DNA from: Branchipolynoe longqiensis
Lineage: Eukaryota > Annelida > Polychaeta > Phyllodocida > Polynoidae
Direction of reading: 5' to 3'
NCBI GenBank assembly: GCA_030323885.1
Contig: CM059193.1
Span: 56,138,749-56,202,748, forward strand
DNA length: 64,000 bases
The translations under genes were made by a program, and so were the position numbers. Numbering within the stretch: the stretch's first letter is position 1; every line of letters begins with the position of its first letter. The notes below the pieces were generated by a model. That model searched no databases and was not told where the DNA came from. It saw only the letters and a program-made list of their open reading frames with translations. This document shows, in pieces, positions 51,439 to 60,732 of this stretch.

Positions 51439-52100
51439 TAGCATAAGTAACTCACAACGGGAGGACGTTTGTGAGTTGCTCCACAGGATTTATCTACTAC
51501 TACTGCTTTTATCCAAAAGTAAGTACTGTTTTCTTCGATAACTTTGTTTATCATGCTCTATAGCATCTTTTTATGAAAGTTCAGAACTTTCTTCAGTCCT
51601 GTTTGGACTTTGTACGTTTTTTAACTTACGGATAGAACATTGCGTGCCGCTGGCACAAACGAAACCGATACTGAGTTCTATCGACACCTGTTTTTCAGAC
51701 AGGGAGAAATGGCAACCCGAGTTGCTCATTTCCTAAGAAAAGTCTCCCGGATCCTAATAGAGGATGATGTTGGGGATGCTTCTGGGTGTTTTTTATAAAC
51801 ACCCCTGACCGGTTTAAGGCGAACCTCCGAGTTTCGTAATATTTTCTCCAACTTGTTGGCGCTGTAGCCACAGGTGGGAGAAGTGTACGGAACAGAGAGA
51901 GGGGCCGATCTCACGATCGATGCCCTCCGTTTGGTTGGTTTCGTTACCACACACCTACGGCAAATTTAGCTTCACGCCTGTACTGACACGTTGCAAAACA
52001 CGTTCTCTGTACCATGTTCCTCAACCCAGTTTACTGGCTTACACTTGTGTAGTTGAGATGATTCCGGGTTAGTAACGCTTTGGTTTCGTTACAGTTCCCG

Positions 52101-53429
52101 ATGGCCACTCGCCGGAATAAGCCGCCCGCTGCAGCGGTGGGTGTCCCCCCTACGGATTACGATTCGTCTCCACCGGCTACGGCTCCGCCGTCCCCACATC
52201 CTGGGGCTCATGCCTCGGATCAAGACAGTGATCACGCCCCTCAACCAGTGGGGTGGGAGGCGAAAATGGCGGAGATGATGGAGGAGAAGATGCGCCTTTT
52301 CCAGGCGCAGAACTTTCCAGATCCTTCCCAAATCCCTGATGAGGATTGGGAAGACTTTTCTGAGGACGAAGAGGACACGCTTTCGGCACCTGAGGTTCCG
52401 AAACCGAAAGCGCGCGGCAAGAAACGCCGCCCAGTGAGCAGTTCTGGTGACGAGTTCACAAAGAAAGCGAAGTCTAAGCGCTCCAAAAAGTCCAAAAAGA
52501 AAAAGAAGAAGAAGAAGAAGGACTCTTCTTCAGACTCGTCGTCCGACTCTTCTTCCACCGAGTCGGATTCCGACACGGAACGAGCGGGTGTCTACGCCAA
52601 AATAGGCGTTAAAGCTGGCAAGAAAATTGTCAAAAAGAAAGCTCAGAAAGTGCGCACCACTACCATGATGCGCAAAACGGTGAATAGCCATTTCACTACG
52701 TTTAAACCGATCGAAGTCATCAACAAGTTGACTGAGCAGATTTCAGGAGTTAAGGGCATTCCTGCTTCGGTTTTCAAAGAGATGGATTCCGGCATTCATC
52801 TTTCCGACGAACGCCGTCGTTATGAAACTTCCCTCTGCCTTATCCATAAGGCAGTTTTGGGTGCCTTGACGTCTGTTATCCCTGTGGCTAACAGGATGCA
52901 GACAGAGAACAAGTTCTCGTCTTTGGCGCGGGTTATGGACCGGGGCATAGCTTTGTTAGCAGCCGCTAGTAACTACATGACCCATCGAAGATTTGAAAAC
53001 GTTTTCAAATCGGTCACCACAGATGCCGGAAAAGAGGTTGCCCGCTCGAACAAGGTAACGGACCATGATGGTAAGGAATACACCGTGTATTCCGGACCTA
53101 CCCCTATCAAGAGCAAACCCCTAGATAAATCCAAGATGTTTGGGGGTCAGCTAGCTTACCTGTACAAACAGGTAGAGGTCGACTACAAGAGTGCTAAAAA
53201 CACTGAAGCAAAGAGTCGTCGCTTCCAAAACCCAGCAGGGTTCAGAAAGTCTAGGACGGATTTTCGATTCCGCAGAGGAGGAAGGCCGTTCAGGGGCGGA
53301 CCGTCCTTCCAGTTCAACCAGCGAGGAAGGGGCCGAGGCGACAGGCCGGCCTCAAACTGGAACGACAACCGCGGCTACAAGAGGGATTTCGTTCCCAAGC
53401 CCCAGTTCCCGAAACAAGGGAACAAGTAG
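52101..53429 (+). CDS. DIRS ORF1, Gag-like basic protein (442 aa)
   Basis: The first in-frame ATG is at 52,101 (MATRRNKPPAAAVGVPPTDY); the frame is open a little further upstream, but only with TTG. The protein begins with a Pro-rich, low-complexity part. Next come an acidic patch (DEDWEDFSEDEED, about residues 82-95) and a Lys-rich run of ten or more lysines, followed by a Ser/Asp repeat (about 125-165). The centre (about 180-350) is probably folded, with hydrophobic helices such as SSLARVMDRGIALLAAASNY. The C-terminus is Arg/Gly-rich (FRRGGRPFRGGP, QRGRGRGDRP), RGG-like. No zinc knuckle is seen, as in other DIRS Gag-like proteins. A role in binding RNA and nuclear import is inferred from composition. 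It precedes ORF2 with a 38-base spacing. Confidence 0.85.
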   Translation: MATRRNKPPAAAVGVPPTDYDSSPPATAPPSPHPGAHASDQDSDHAPQPVGWEAKMAEMMEEKMRLFQAQNFPDPSQIPDEDWEDFSEDEEDTLSAPEVPKPKARGKKRRPVSSSGDEFTKKAKSKRSKKSKKKKKKKKKDSSSDSSSDSSSTESDSDTERAGVYAKIGVKAGKKIVKKKAQKVRTTTMMRKTVNSHFTTFKPIEVINKLTEQISGVKGIPASVFKEMDSGIHLSDERRRYETSLCLIHKAVLGALTSVIPVANRMQTENKFSSLARVMDRGIALLAAASNYMTHRRFENVFKSVTTDAGKEVARSNKVTDHDGKEYTVYSGPTPIKSKPLDKSKMFGGQLAYLYKQVEVDYKSAKNTEAKSRRFQNPAGFRKSRTDFRFRRGGRPFRGGPSFQFNQRGRGRGDRPASNWNDNRGYKRDFVPKPQFPKQGNK

Positions 53430-53467
53430 AGATTTCCACACAAACAGTGCAGCCTCCTGACCCTACA

Positions 53468-55357
53468 ATGGTCACGGAGGAAACTCAAACTGAAGTAAGC
53501 CTTTTTCAAGCAGGGAATGTTTCTAATTGTTTACATCAATGGCAACAGTTAACCACTAATCCAGAGGTCCTGAATATTGTTAAAGGCATTCACATCCCTT
53601 TCACACAATTGCCTATACAAAAGAGAGCGCCTTTTCCGTATCAGTTTAATTCACTAGAAAAATCTCAGCTAGATCAGCAGGTTCTACTGTTTGAGTCTAA
53701 GGGCATTGTCAACAGAGTTGAACATACTGAAGGGGAATATATTTCCAATATCTTCTCTACTCCTAAACCTGATGGTTCAATCCGAATGATTTTAGATTTA
53801 ACTCAGTTGAATGAAATCATTGAATACAAACATTTCAAAATGTTTTCTTTAGAAACAGCTCGTGATTTAATTACCCCAGGGTGTTGGCTAGCGAGTGTTG
53901 ATTTAAGGGATGCGTACTACACCGTTCCTATTCACCAGACAGATCGGAAATACCTACGTTTTCTCTGGAATGGCCAACTTTTTGAATTTACATGTTTACC
54001 TAATGGTTTGGCCTGCGCACCGCGTCTGTTTACTAAGTTGTTGAAACCAATTTTTGCACACATGGCAAAATTGGGGCATTGTATGTTTCCATACATAGAT
54101 GATTCTTTTATTATGGGCCAATCTTTCACGCAATGTGAACTCGCTGTTAAAGATTTATGCAACATTTTCACCAAATTGGGTTTCTTCATACATAACAAGA
54201 AATCGGTTTTTTCTCCTACTCAGGAGCTTAAGTGTCTCGGGTTCATTCTGAACACCACGGCTATGACCGTTTCGCTTACACGCCAAAAGAAAGATAAGCT
54301 TTACCGCACAGCGATACAGCTGTTAGACACTTCTAGGCCAAAGATTAGACAGGTCGCGGTCCTTATCGGGGTCATGGTTTCGTATAGTCCAGCTATTCTA
54401 TACGGAGCGGCACACATAAAATCCCTCGAAATTGATAAAAATTTGGCGCTGGCCCGCGCAAAGGGAAACTTTGAAAAGACCATGTTTATTTCGGAGAACG
54501 GCCTAGCCGACATTGATTGGTGGCTAAACCACTTTGACCATTCCCCCAATCCCATTAGAATGGGAGAGCCTGACACTACCGTTACCACTGACGCGTCTCT
54601 CCAAGGGTGGGGAGCACATCAAAATGATGTAGCAACGGGAGGAAGATGGCTAGAATCGGAACTCCCCGATCATATTAACGTTCTAGAACTAAGGGCCATT
54701 TACTTGGGATTAACCAGTCTAGTAAAAATACCCAAAAATAATGTACGTATCCTCACGGATAACACCACAGCTATGGCTTATGTCAGAAATATGGGAGGTA
54801 CAAAATCGATTAAATGTAATGCAATGGCACTTCTCATTTGGAACTGGGCTCAAACCTTTGATGTCTGGTTAACTGTTAATCACATTCCAGGCACACAAAA
54901 TTGTCTAGCTGACAAGATGAGTCGCCAGTTCCATGATCACTTAGAGTGGTCACTTAATCCATCCATTTTCAAACACATTTGTCACACATGGGGTTCACCT
55001 CAGATCGATTTGTTCGCTTCGCGTAATAACTTTAAAATTCCAAAATATGTTTCGTGGCACCCGGAACCCAATGCTTGGCACATTGATGCCTTCTCCCTAA
55101 AGTGGCGACATCATTTCTTTTACATTTTCCCCCCCTTTACTATCATTAGCAAAGTCGCCAGAAAGATTCAAATGGAGGGGACACACGCCATACTCATCGT
55201 CCCCGAGTGGCACACGCAACCGTGGCTACCGACGTTACTAGCCACAGCCAAAAGCAGCCTTCGCTTCCCAAGATTCCGAGGAAACCTCAAACATCAGGGA
55301 CCACTAGAACGCCACGGAAACGTGTCGACAACTCCGTTAGTGGCATTCCTTTTTTAA
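53468..55357 (+). CDS. DIRS ORF2: reverse transcriptase - RNase H - methyltransferase (629 aa)
   Basis: The first ATG is at 53,468; the frame opens slightly earlier. The RT occupies about residues 60-265. PDGSIRMILDLTQLNE leads into motif A VDLRDAYYTV (Asp145), then motif B LPNGLACAPRLF and the catalytic YIDD (209-212). RNase H follows (about 370-490), with TTDAS (Asp375), LELRAIY (Glu407), LTDNTTAM (Asp431) and LADKMSR (Asp482). The last part, IDLFASRNNFKIPKY, IDAFSLKW and FPPFTIISKV (about 513-565), is the DIRS methyltransferase-like domain with FPPF in the place of the usual DPPY-type motif. No stops or missing catalytic residues. The 3' end overlaps the recombinase frame by about 208 bases. 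It should copy the element's RNA into circular DNA. Confidence 0.95.
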   Translation: MVTEETQTEVSLFQAGNVSNCLHQWQQLTTNPEVLNIVKGIHIPFTQLPIQKRAPFPYQFNSLEKSQLDQQVLLFESKGIVNRVEHTEGEYISNIFSTPKPDGSIRMILDLTQLNEIIEYKHFKMFSLETARDLITPGCWLASVDLRDAYYTVPIHQTDRKYLRFLWNGQLFEFTCLPNGLACAPRLFTKLLKPIFAHMAKLGHCMFPYIDDSFIMGQSFTQCELAVKDLCNIFTKLGFFIHNKKSVFSPTQELKCLGFILNTTAMTVSLTRQKKDKLYRTAIQLLDTSRPKIRQVAVLIGVMVSYSPAILYGAAHIKSLEIDKNLALARAKGNFEKTMFISENGLADIDWWLNHFDHSPNPIRMGEPDTTVTTDASLQGWGAHQNDVATGGRWLESELPDHINVLELRAIYLGLTSLVKIPKNNVRILTDNTTAMAYVRNMGGTKSIKCNAMALLIWNWAQTFDVWLTVNHIPGTQNCLADKMSRQFHDHLEWSLNPSIFKHICHTWGSPQIDLFASRNNFKIPKYVSWHPEPNAWHIDAFSLKWRHHFFYIFPPFTIISKVARKIQMEGTHAILIVPEWHTQPWLPTLLATAKSSLRFPRFRGNLKHQGPLERHGNVSTTPLVAFLF

Positions 55358-56316
55358 ATAAATATTTAGAACAGTTTGGCTTAGACAAAATTACACAACA
55401 GCGTTTGGTTGATGATGCGTGGAGAAAAGGAACGGTGAAAATGTATACTACGTATTTAAAGAAATGGGGTATTTATTGCCTGCTTAAGAAAGTCAAGCCA
55501 ATGACTCCCACAGTATCCCAGGTAGGACTCTTCCTACGTTACCTAGAGGACGAAGGCCTAGGATATGGCGCTATTAACGCTGCCAGATGTGCTCTGTCGA
55601 TAATCCTACCGCGGGTTAATGGACAAACAATGGGTAAACACCATGTTATTTGTTGGATCATACGATCAATTTATCAGAGGAATCCGCCTAAACCCAAATA
55701 TAATAGGTTTTGGGATGTTTCTCTAGTGTTCAACCTCTTCAAGAAATGGCCAGAAAATAAGTTTCTGGACGTTAAACTTTTAGGTTTCAAAGTCGCAGTT
55801 TTGCTTCTCCTGGTCACTGGACACAGAGGCCAAACTATAGTTGCCCTGTCGCTGAATGGTCTAGAAATTGACAGTAAAGAGGCCACGTTTGATTTATCAA
55901 CTTTATTAAAATCAAACCGATTAGGTGACCCCCTTTCTACGATAGGGGTGTCCAGTTTCACTCAGGATCGCAAGTTATGTGTCGTATCTGCGATACGAAA
56001 TTATATATCCAAGACAAGATTAATAAGAAACTCAAGACAGCTATTGGTCAGCTTTATTAAGCCACACAAGGCCATTTCCAGGGATACCCTCGCCCGATGG
56101 ACAATGAATGTGTTAAAACTGGCGGGAGTAAATACAGACAGGTACTCATCGCACTCTACACGTGGTGCAATGGTGTCCAAGGCAAGATTGCTAGGCATCT
56201 CCGTTAAACGGATCCTAGCTCACGCGGGATGGAAAACCGCTACTTCGTTTGCTAGACATTACCACAAACGACTAGAGAAGCCTCAGCCTATAGCGCACAG
56301 GCTACTCACCAACTGA
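55150..56316 (+). CDS. DIRS ORF3, tyrosine recombinase
   Basis: The frame is open from 55,150, just after an in-frame TAG, to a TGA at 56,314. No ATG occurs before 55,441, which lies inside the N-terminal DNA-binding domain, so expression probably uses frameshifting from ORF2 or a non-ATG start. Numbered from the GTG at 55,207 (369 aa), the SAM-like core-binding domain is at about 45-165 (DDAWRKGTVKMYTTYLKKWG). The catalytic domain has box-I Arg207 (TGHRGQT), box-II H316-S-T-R319, Trp342 (HAGWKTA) and the nucleophile Tyr352 (RHYHKR). All expected R-H-R-Y residues are present. It should join the circular DNA intermediate to the genome without a target duplication. It lies in the -1 frame relative to ORF2. 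Confidence 0.93.
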   Translation, partial: QSRQKDSNGGDTRHTHRPRVAHATVATDVTSHSQKQPSLPKIPRKPQTSGTTRTPRKRVDNSVSGIPFLNKYLEQFGLDKITQQRLVDDAWRKGTVKMYTTYLKKWGIYCLLKKVKPMTPTVSQVGLFLRYLEDEGLGYGAINAARCALSIILPRVNGQTMGKHHVICWIIRSIYQRNPPKPKYNRFWDVSLVFNLFKKWPENKFLDVKLLGFKVAVLLLLVTGHRGQTIVALSLNGLEIDSKEATFDLSTLLKSNRLGDPLSTIGVSSFTQDRKLCVVSAIRNYISKTRLIRNSRQLLVSFIKPHKAISRDTLARWTMNVLKLAGVNTDRYSSHSTRGAMVSKARLLGISVKRILAHAGWKTATSFARHYHKRLEKPQPIAHRLLTN

Positions 56317-56457
56317 AAGAGAGAGGTAAGAAAAACATTGGTTTTTCCTCTTTTTTGCCATACAAATCGCTTTTCCATTGTTGCATACATAAGACATAAT
56401 CACTAAAGAATAATAACAAAACAAGAATATCAGGATAAAAATTATTTTACGTAAAGG

Positions 56458-56592
56458 TCTCCCTAGCCTACGGCTAGCCAGAGGCGGCATACCGAGGTAA
56501 AATAGATTAGTTAGACGAATCTTACCTGGGTATAGATGATGGATAACTATTGTTTTACCGAGGTAGAAGCCTCGGTTAGACGTGGGCGAGGG
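56458..56592 (-). repeat. DIRS internal complementary region (ICR)
   Basis: 56,458-56,502 is the reverse complement of the left end (51,369-51,413). 56,502-56,592 is the reverse complement of the right end (56,730-56,820). The two meet at base 56,502 as '...ccgaggtaaaa|tagattag...', which is the sequence of the circle junction. In the DIRS model the ICR serves as template for joining the ends. Confidence 0.92.
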
Positions 56593-56701
56593 CCCACCCA
56601 CCACGCCCTGCCACGTCTAGTCAATCACTCAATTTAGCATGAGGTCACTTGACCTTAGGTTGTTTTTTAGAATCATTTTTATCCTGAATTAGTAGGTAAA
56701 G

Positions 56702-56820
56702 ATTGCTGGACCCGGATGTGCTTCCTTCTCCCTCGCCCACGTCTAACCGAGGCTTCTACCTCGGTAAAACAATAGTTATCCATCATCTATACCCAGGTAA
56801 GATTCGTCTAACTAATCTAT
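56702..56820 (+). repeat. DIRS right terminal repeat
   Basis: The inner part 'ttgctggacccggatgtgct' is inverted relative to the left terminus. The outer 90 bp (from 'ccctcgcccacgtctaaccg' to 'cgtctaactaatctat') match the ICR. It includes the hairpin 'accgaggcttctacctcggt' at about 56,746-56,765. Confidence 0.9.
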
Positions 56821-57548
56821 ATAACATGGAAACCAATCTGACTCAAATCAAATATTTTCCACACAAAGCTTGACATTTTTAGGACATTTCCATGCCACTT
56901 GCTTTATAAACAGTAGTAATAATAATTTGAAACCTCATTGCTATGGTTTTGTCTTATTTGTGATGATTAAAGAGAAAAGCAGAAAAATATTAGCACGGTA
57001 AGAGTCCATGTGGACTCAAGAATTTTACACAAATGTTTGGCTCAAATTTCAATGTTATGGGGCAATTTCTTTTACTACACCATAATTGGGCCCATGCATA
57101 AAGTGCCAAATGGTGAAAATAGTTCCTGTACTGTATTTGTACTCAGTGTTTGATACAGAGTTTCACAGTTTGGAAATGAAATGTTACGATGTTAATGACT
57201 CTAGAAAAGGTTATCTATTTCATTTTTTTTAATTTTTTTTTAAAGAAGAAATAAATGTCTTAAACTTAATGAAGACATTGTATATGACCATTTAAAGTGA
57301 AATGTGCTGTTGTTCAGAGGTTTTCATTAAGTTTGTGACACTTTATTTTCAATGCTGTTGACAATTAGTGATGTAATTTTCCATTTATTTAGCTACATCC
57401 ATCCCAATATGATACATAATACACAATATTAACATTTACTTTTGATCTAAAATATCTCCCACATTATTGGGCTAAATGATGATGAAGTCTAAATATTGAC
57501 ACTGAAGTAATGGGTTTCTTTGAAATATGCATTTCAAGTAGACTACCT
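56821..57548. other. No gene recognised
   Basis: AT-rich DNA downstream of the DIRS element, with no repeat seen elsewhere in the window. Confidence 0.4.
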
Positions 57549-58070
57549 CAAGTGGTACACAGTTACTGAGAACGACCTACATACAAGTTAGGACATTTGT
57601 TGTTGTGTCAGTTACATTGCTTTGTTCCTCATACATACAAGTTAAGGGGCTGTCACATTACGGCGTATGGCGGGAGCGTATTGAAAACCTACGTACGCCA
57701 TCGGGTGCCACTTTCGGGTGTGTTTGAGCGTATGCGTAGCGTATGCGTAGCGTATGCGTAGCGTATGGGAGCGTGCCAGGACATTTTTTGACATTTTGGG
57801 CCATACGCCCACATAGGTCGTGTTTTTTTGAGTATGCACAAAAAAAAAAGGACGGACGAATTTATGAAAGCGTATGGCGGCGTATGCATCATAAGCTTCA
57901 CATACGCCGGCGTGTTGCGGCACTGGCGGCGTATGAGTAGCGTATGCGGCGTATGGCGACGTATATGACGTAAGCCGCTACGCCGCCATACGCTTCCGCC
58001 ATACGCCGTAATGTGACAGCCCCTTTAGGAAGTAATCACATGTATATGGGTCGTTCTCAGAAACTGTGTA
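57549..58070. mobile_element. TIR element 'ggtacacagttactgagaac', split by an H-element
   Basis: The left 'ggtacacagttactgagaac' and 'gacctacat' are mirrored by the right 'atgggtcgttctcagaaact' and 'gtgtacc'. The interior 'ttgttgtgtcagttacattg' matches 51.1 kb. The insertion at 57,646-58,024 accounts for most of the length. Confidence 0.7.
57646..58024. mobile_element. H-element, 379 bp, TTA duplication, near-perfect TIRs
   Basis: 'aggggctgtcacattacggc' and 'gtatggcgg' match the right end exactly in inverse. TTA stands at 57,643-57,645 and 58,025-58,027. The lexicon is 'gcgtatg', with (GCGTATGCGTA)-like runs. The core hairpin is worn to 'tttttttgagtatgcacaaaaaaa' type at 57,826-57,850. Probably the youngest H-element here. 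Confidence 0.85.
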
Positions 58071-58136
58071 CCACTTTTGCGACATCATTGACATGGGGGG
58101 GGGGGGAATTGAAAACATTCCAAATTATAGCAGAAG

Positions 58137-58488
58137 CCGGGAGCGGGACATAGCTCAGGTGGTAGAGTGTTCACCTGTGAAGGTGTCAGTCATCATATCG
58201 ATCCCATTCAGTGGACCCATTTGCAGTTTGGGCTATTTTCCGTTCCGACCAGTGGTGCACAACTGGTTCATCAAAGGCTGTGGTATGTGCTGTCCTGTCT
58301 ATGGGAAAGTGACTGTAATAAAAGACCCTTTGTTGCTTATAGGAAAGAGTAACTTATGTGGAAGCGGCAGGTTTCCTCCAAAGAAATATGTCAGAATGAC
58401 CATCTGTTTGATGTCCAAAGGTTGATGATAAAAAAAAAAAAAAAGCAAGGCGCTCTACAGGCGTCGTTAAATAAAACCAGGTTTATTT
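58137..58488 (+). mobile_element. SINE-B, full length, 12-bp target duplication
   Basis: Head 'gagcgggacatagctcaggt', complete body, 3' end 'gcgtcgttaaataaaaccag'. 'ttatagcagaag' lies at 58,125-58,136 and 58,489-58,500, defining the element as 352 bp. Confidence 0.95.
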
Positions 58489-58500
58489 TTATAGCAGAAG

Positions 58501-58857
58501 GCATATTCATATATAGGCTTATATATTGTGCATGTGTCAGAGTTGAAACATTTTTGTCACTTTTTGATTTAATACAAATTGAGAAAGCTGTTACAATTAA
58601 TCGTATAAGATCCATCCATAACATCATTTTATAGCACACACACCCATAACATCATTTCAACAGACTCAACAAATTCAAACAAGATTTTTGATTAATTACA
58701 GTTAAGCCAAAAGAATTGTTTCTTGCGAGAAAAAAAGTTGAAAACAATGTTTGATATGCAAATTTTCCCATTAGCGTAAATCATATATAAGCATATTTTG
58801 AATACATTTTGTGGGATGGATTGAATAAATACATGTAGTATTGCTATTACTAACATA
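58501..58857. other. No feature recognised
   Basis: AT-rich, with 'acacacccataacatcattt' as a small local duplication. Confidence 0.4.
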
Positions 58858-59197
58858 CTTAAAACGTGCATAGACCGATGAAGCATAACATTTTCAAAAC
58901 CAAAGCAATTATTTAGATTTGATTCTATATATCTAACTTAGATACTGATTCACTTATTGAGCATTTGTTTCCGCGTGGAAGGAAATACGCAGACAATTTA
59001 ATAGAACCTGTTAATGCATACGCCTATGGTGTCAGATTTCTCGCATGCTTTCTAAAATTAATTTGGTATGTTTGCACTTCAAATATTTCAACGTTAGCCA
59101 TTTTAAAGAAAAGAAAGGTAGATTATAATGGTCAATTTAACACATTTAACTCAGGAAAATGTCCGAACCCAAAAACCATCGGACTATGCAACTTTAA
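58858..59197 (-). mobile_element. TTAA-target MITE, minus orientation, near full length
   Basis: TIRs 'cttaaaacgtgcatagaccg' and 'catcggactatgcaacttta'. Interior 'tgattctatatatctaactt', 'cttattgagcatttgtttcc', 'ttgcacttcaaatatttcaa'. Confidence 0.85.
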
Positions 59198-59206
59198 TGC
59201 ACAGAG

Positions 59207-59606
59207 GCAACAATAACTGTACCCCCCCCCCCCCCCCAAAGGCTAATTCATTCACAATGTAACAGGGAAACCAAAAGGTGACTAAGCACCAGTCCTCTTT
59301 GTAGGCCATTGTGGCTACTGACTATCCATGTAGGCTTTGTGGCCTAAGAGGCTTCTTATCTCTGTCAGTGACCTAATGGTCACATCTTTGACCTACTGAC
59401 CTTCTGACCCTCTAGATCTATACTAGCATTAGGTGGTCTACTGTGTCACGTGTCCCGTGTGTGCCTGCCTGCTTGCCAGGTGACCCACACTGGGCGATGG
59501 TCCTAAGTGTACTTTTAATGACCCATAGGTAGGTGCCTTATTCAAAGCTATTTATAGCCTCCCGCGTTCAGAACAATATGGACAGTAGGAATTCTATGGT
59601 TTTTTT
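59207..59606. other. No gene recognised; poly-C at 59,222-59,237
   Basis: Unique-looking, mildly GC-richer around 59,400-59,480. Confidence 0.4.
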
Positions 59607-59964
59607 TTAAAGTTACATAGTCCGATGGCTTTGAGTTTCTGACATTTTTCTGAGATAAGTATATTAAATTGATCATTATTATCTACCTTAGTTTAGTTTT
59701 AAGTCACTTTTAATTGAAATGGCTACCTTTTGAGATATTTGAAATTCAAACGTGTGAAAATAATTTTGGCAAGCACGCCAAAACTCTTGATACCATAGGC
59801 TTCTGCAGTAACAGGTTCTATTAAATCAACTCAGTGTTCCCTTCTATGTCGCAACAAATACTTAATAAATGCATCAGTATCTAAGTTAGATATGTAGAAT
59901 CAAATCCAGATAATTGTTTTGATTTTGAAAATTTGATGCTTCATCAGACTATGCGGCTTTAAGT
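59607..59964 (+). mobile_element. TTAA-target MITE, plus orientation, near full length
   Basis: TIRs 'ttaaagttacatagtccgat' and 'atcagactatgcggctttaa'. All the shared interior phrases are present in order. About 355 bp; useful as a family reference. Confidence 0.9.
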
Positions 59965-60288
59965 TCATGTGGGGAGCCATGGTCACATGCTCATACTTAA
60001 TGTCAATGAACTTGTAATTGAATCAGTATTGGCTGTTCATGCAATTTGCTAAAATGTGAACAACAAGAGACAATTTCGGGGAATGTGGTTTTTCTCATAT
60101 CTCAGAAAGCAACACATAGAATCATACACCTTTTTGTGTTTTGTTGTTGTTGTTGTTAATCTATCATTAGGTGCTAGTTTTGTGATACATTATATGAGGT
60201 GACACTTTTTTTGAATTTTGGCTGCCAGTATCTACTAGATATATATATATCCACATACATGTATACAAACATACATACATACATACAT

Positions 60289-60704
60289 CAGGGATGAAAG
60301 ATCTCCGCGATTTCGCTGATTTCCGGGATTTTTCCTGTAGCTATAAGTGTATACTAATACGTTGCGCCCATCATGATATGACCTTAGATGTTGCCGGGAC
60401 ATAAAACTCCAACAACCGACCAACCAATACGTTGTTTCACGCTGCAGCACCATCAGCGTATACTACTATTTGGTGCAAACACCGCAGCACTAGCAGCGTA
60501 TACTACTAATGGCTTTAAATGCCAAAGCAGGGTCAGCGTATACCACTAATACATGCTTCAACTGCCGCAGCACTACCATCGTATACCAATATGTGTGAAA
60601 CCCGACTTCCGGGAATTTTCAGCGATTCCCTAACAATGCTAAGCCTATGGGAGAATATCAGCATTTCCGCCTTTTTTCCCCCCCGGAGACCACTTTCATC
60701 CCTG
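60289..60704. mobile_element. hAT-like MITE, 416 bp, with SINE-A tail and 43-bp-type units
   Basis: Ends 'cagggatgaaagatctccgc' and 'gaccactttcatccctg' are inverted. Inside are 'atgatatgaccttagatgtt' with T2 tail 'gacataaaactccaacaacc', then repeated 'gcagcacyatcagcgtatac' units as in the 18.35-kb array. Inserted in (ACAT)n, so the 8-bp duplication cannot be defined. Confidence 0.75.
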
Positions 60705-60732
60705 ATACATACAGACATATACATAGACAGAC

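Larger units (their letters stand above)
51369..56820 (+). mobile_element. DIRS-type tyrosine-recombinase retrotransposon, structurally complete (5.45 kb)
   Basis: The element has inverted termini, a 3' internal complementary region (ICR) that matches both outer ends, and three long uninterrupted frames in the order Gag-like, RT-RNase H-methyltransferase, tyrosine recombinase. This is the DIRS layout; LTRs, an integrase and a target duplication are absent. The ends are placed where the two termini are contiguous in the ICR, with one base (T) ambiguous (51,369 or 56,820). The termini-to-ICR matches look perfect over about 90 bp on the right and 45 bp on the left, and no frame is broken, so the insertion is probably recent. 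By analogy, it replicates through a circular DNA and integrates by site-specific recombination. Confidence 0.92.

Noticed and set aside
52080..52100. Upstream TTG start for DIRS ORF1 (likewise GTG at 53,447 for ORF2)
   Set aside because: Eukaryotic initiation strongly prefers ATG, and good in-frame ATGs follow at 52,101 and 53,468. For ORF3 no such ATG exists, so its start is left open.
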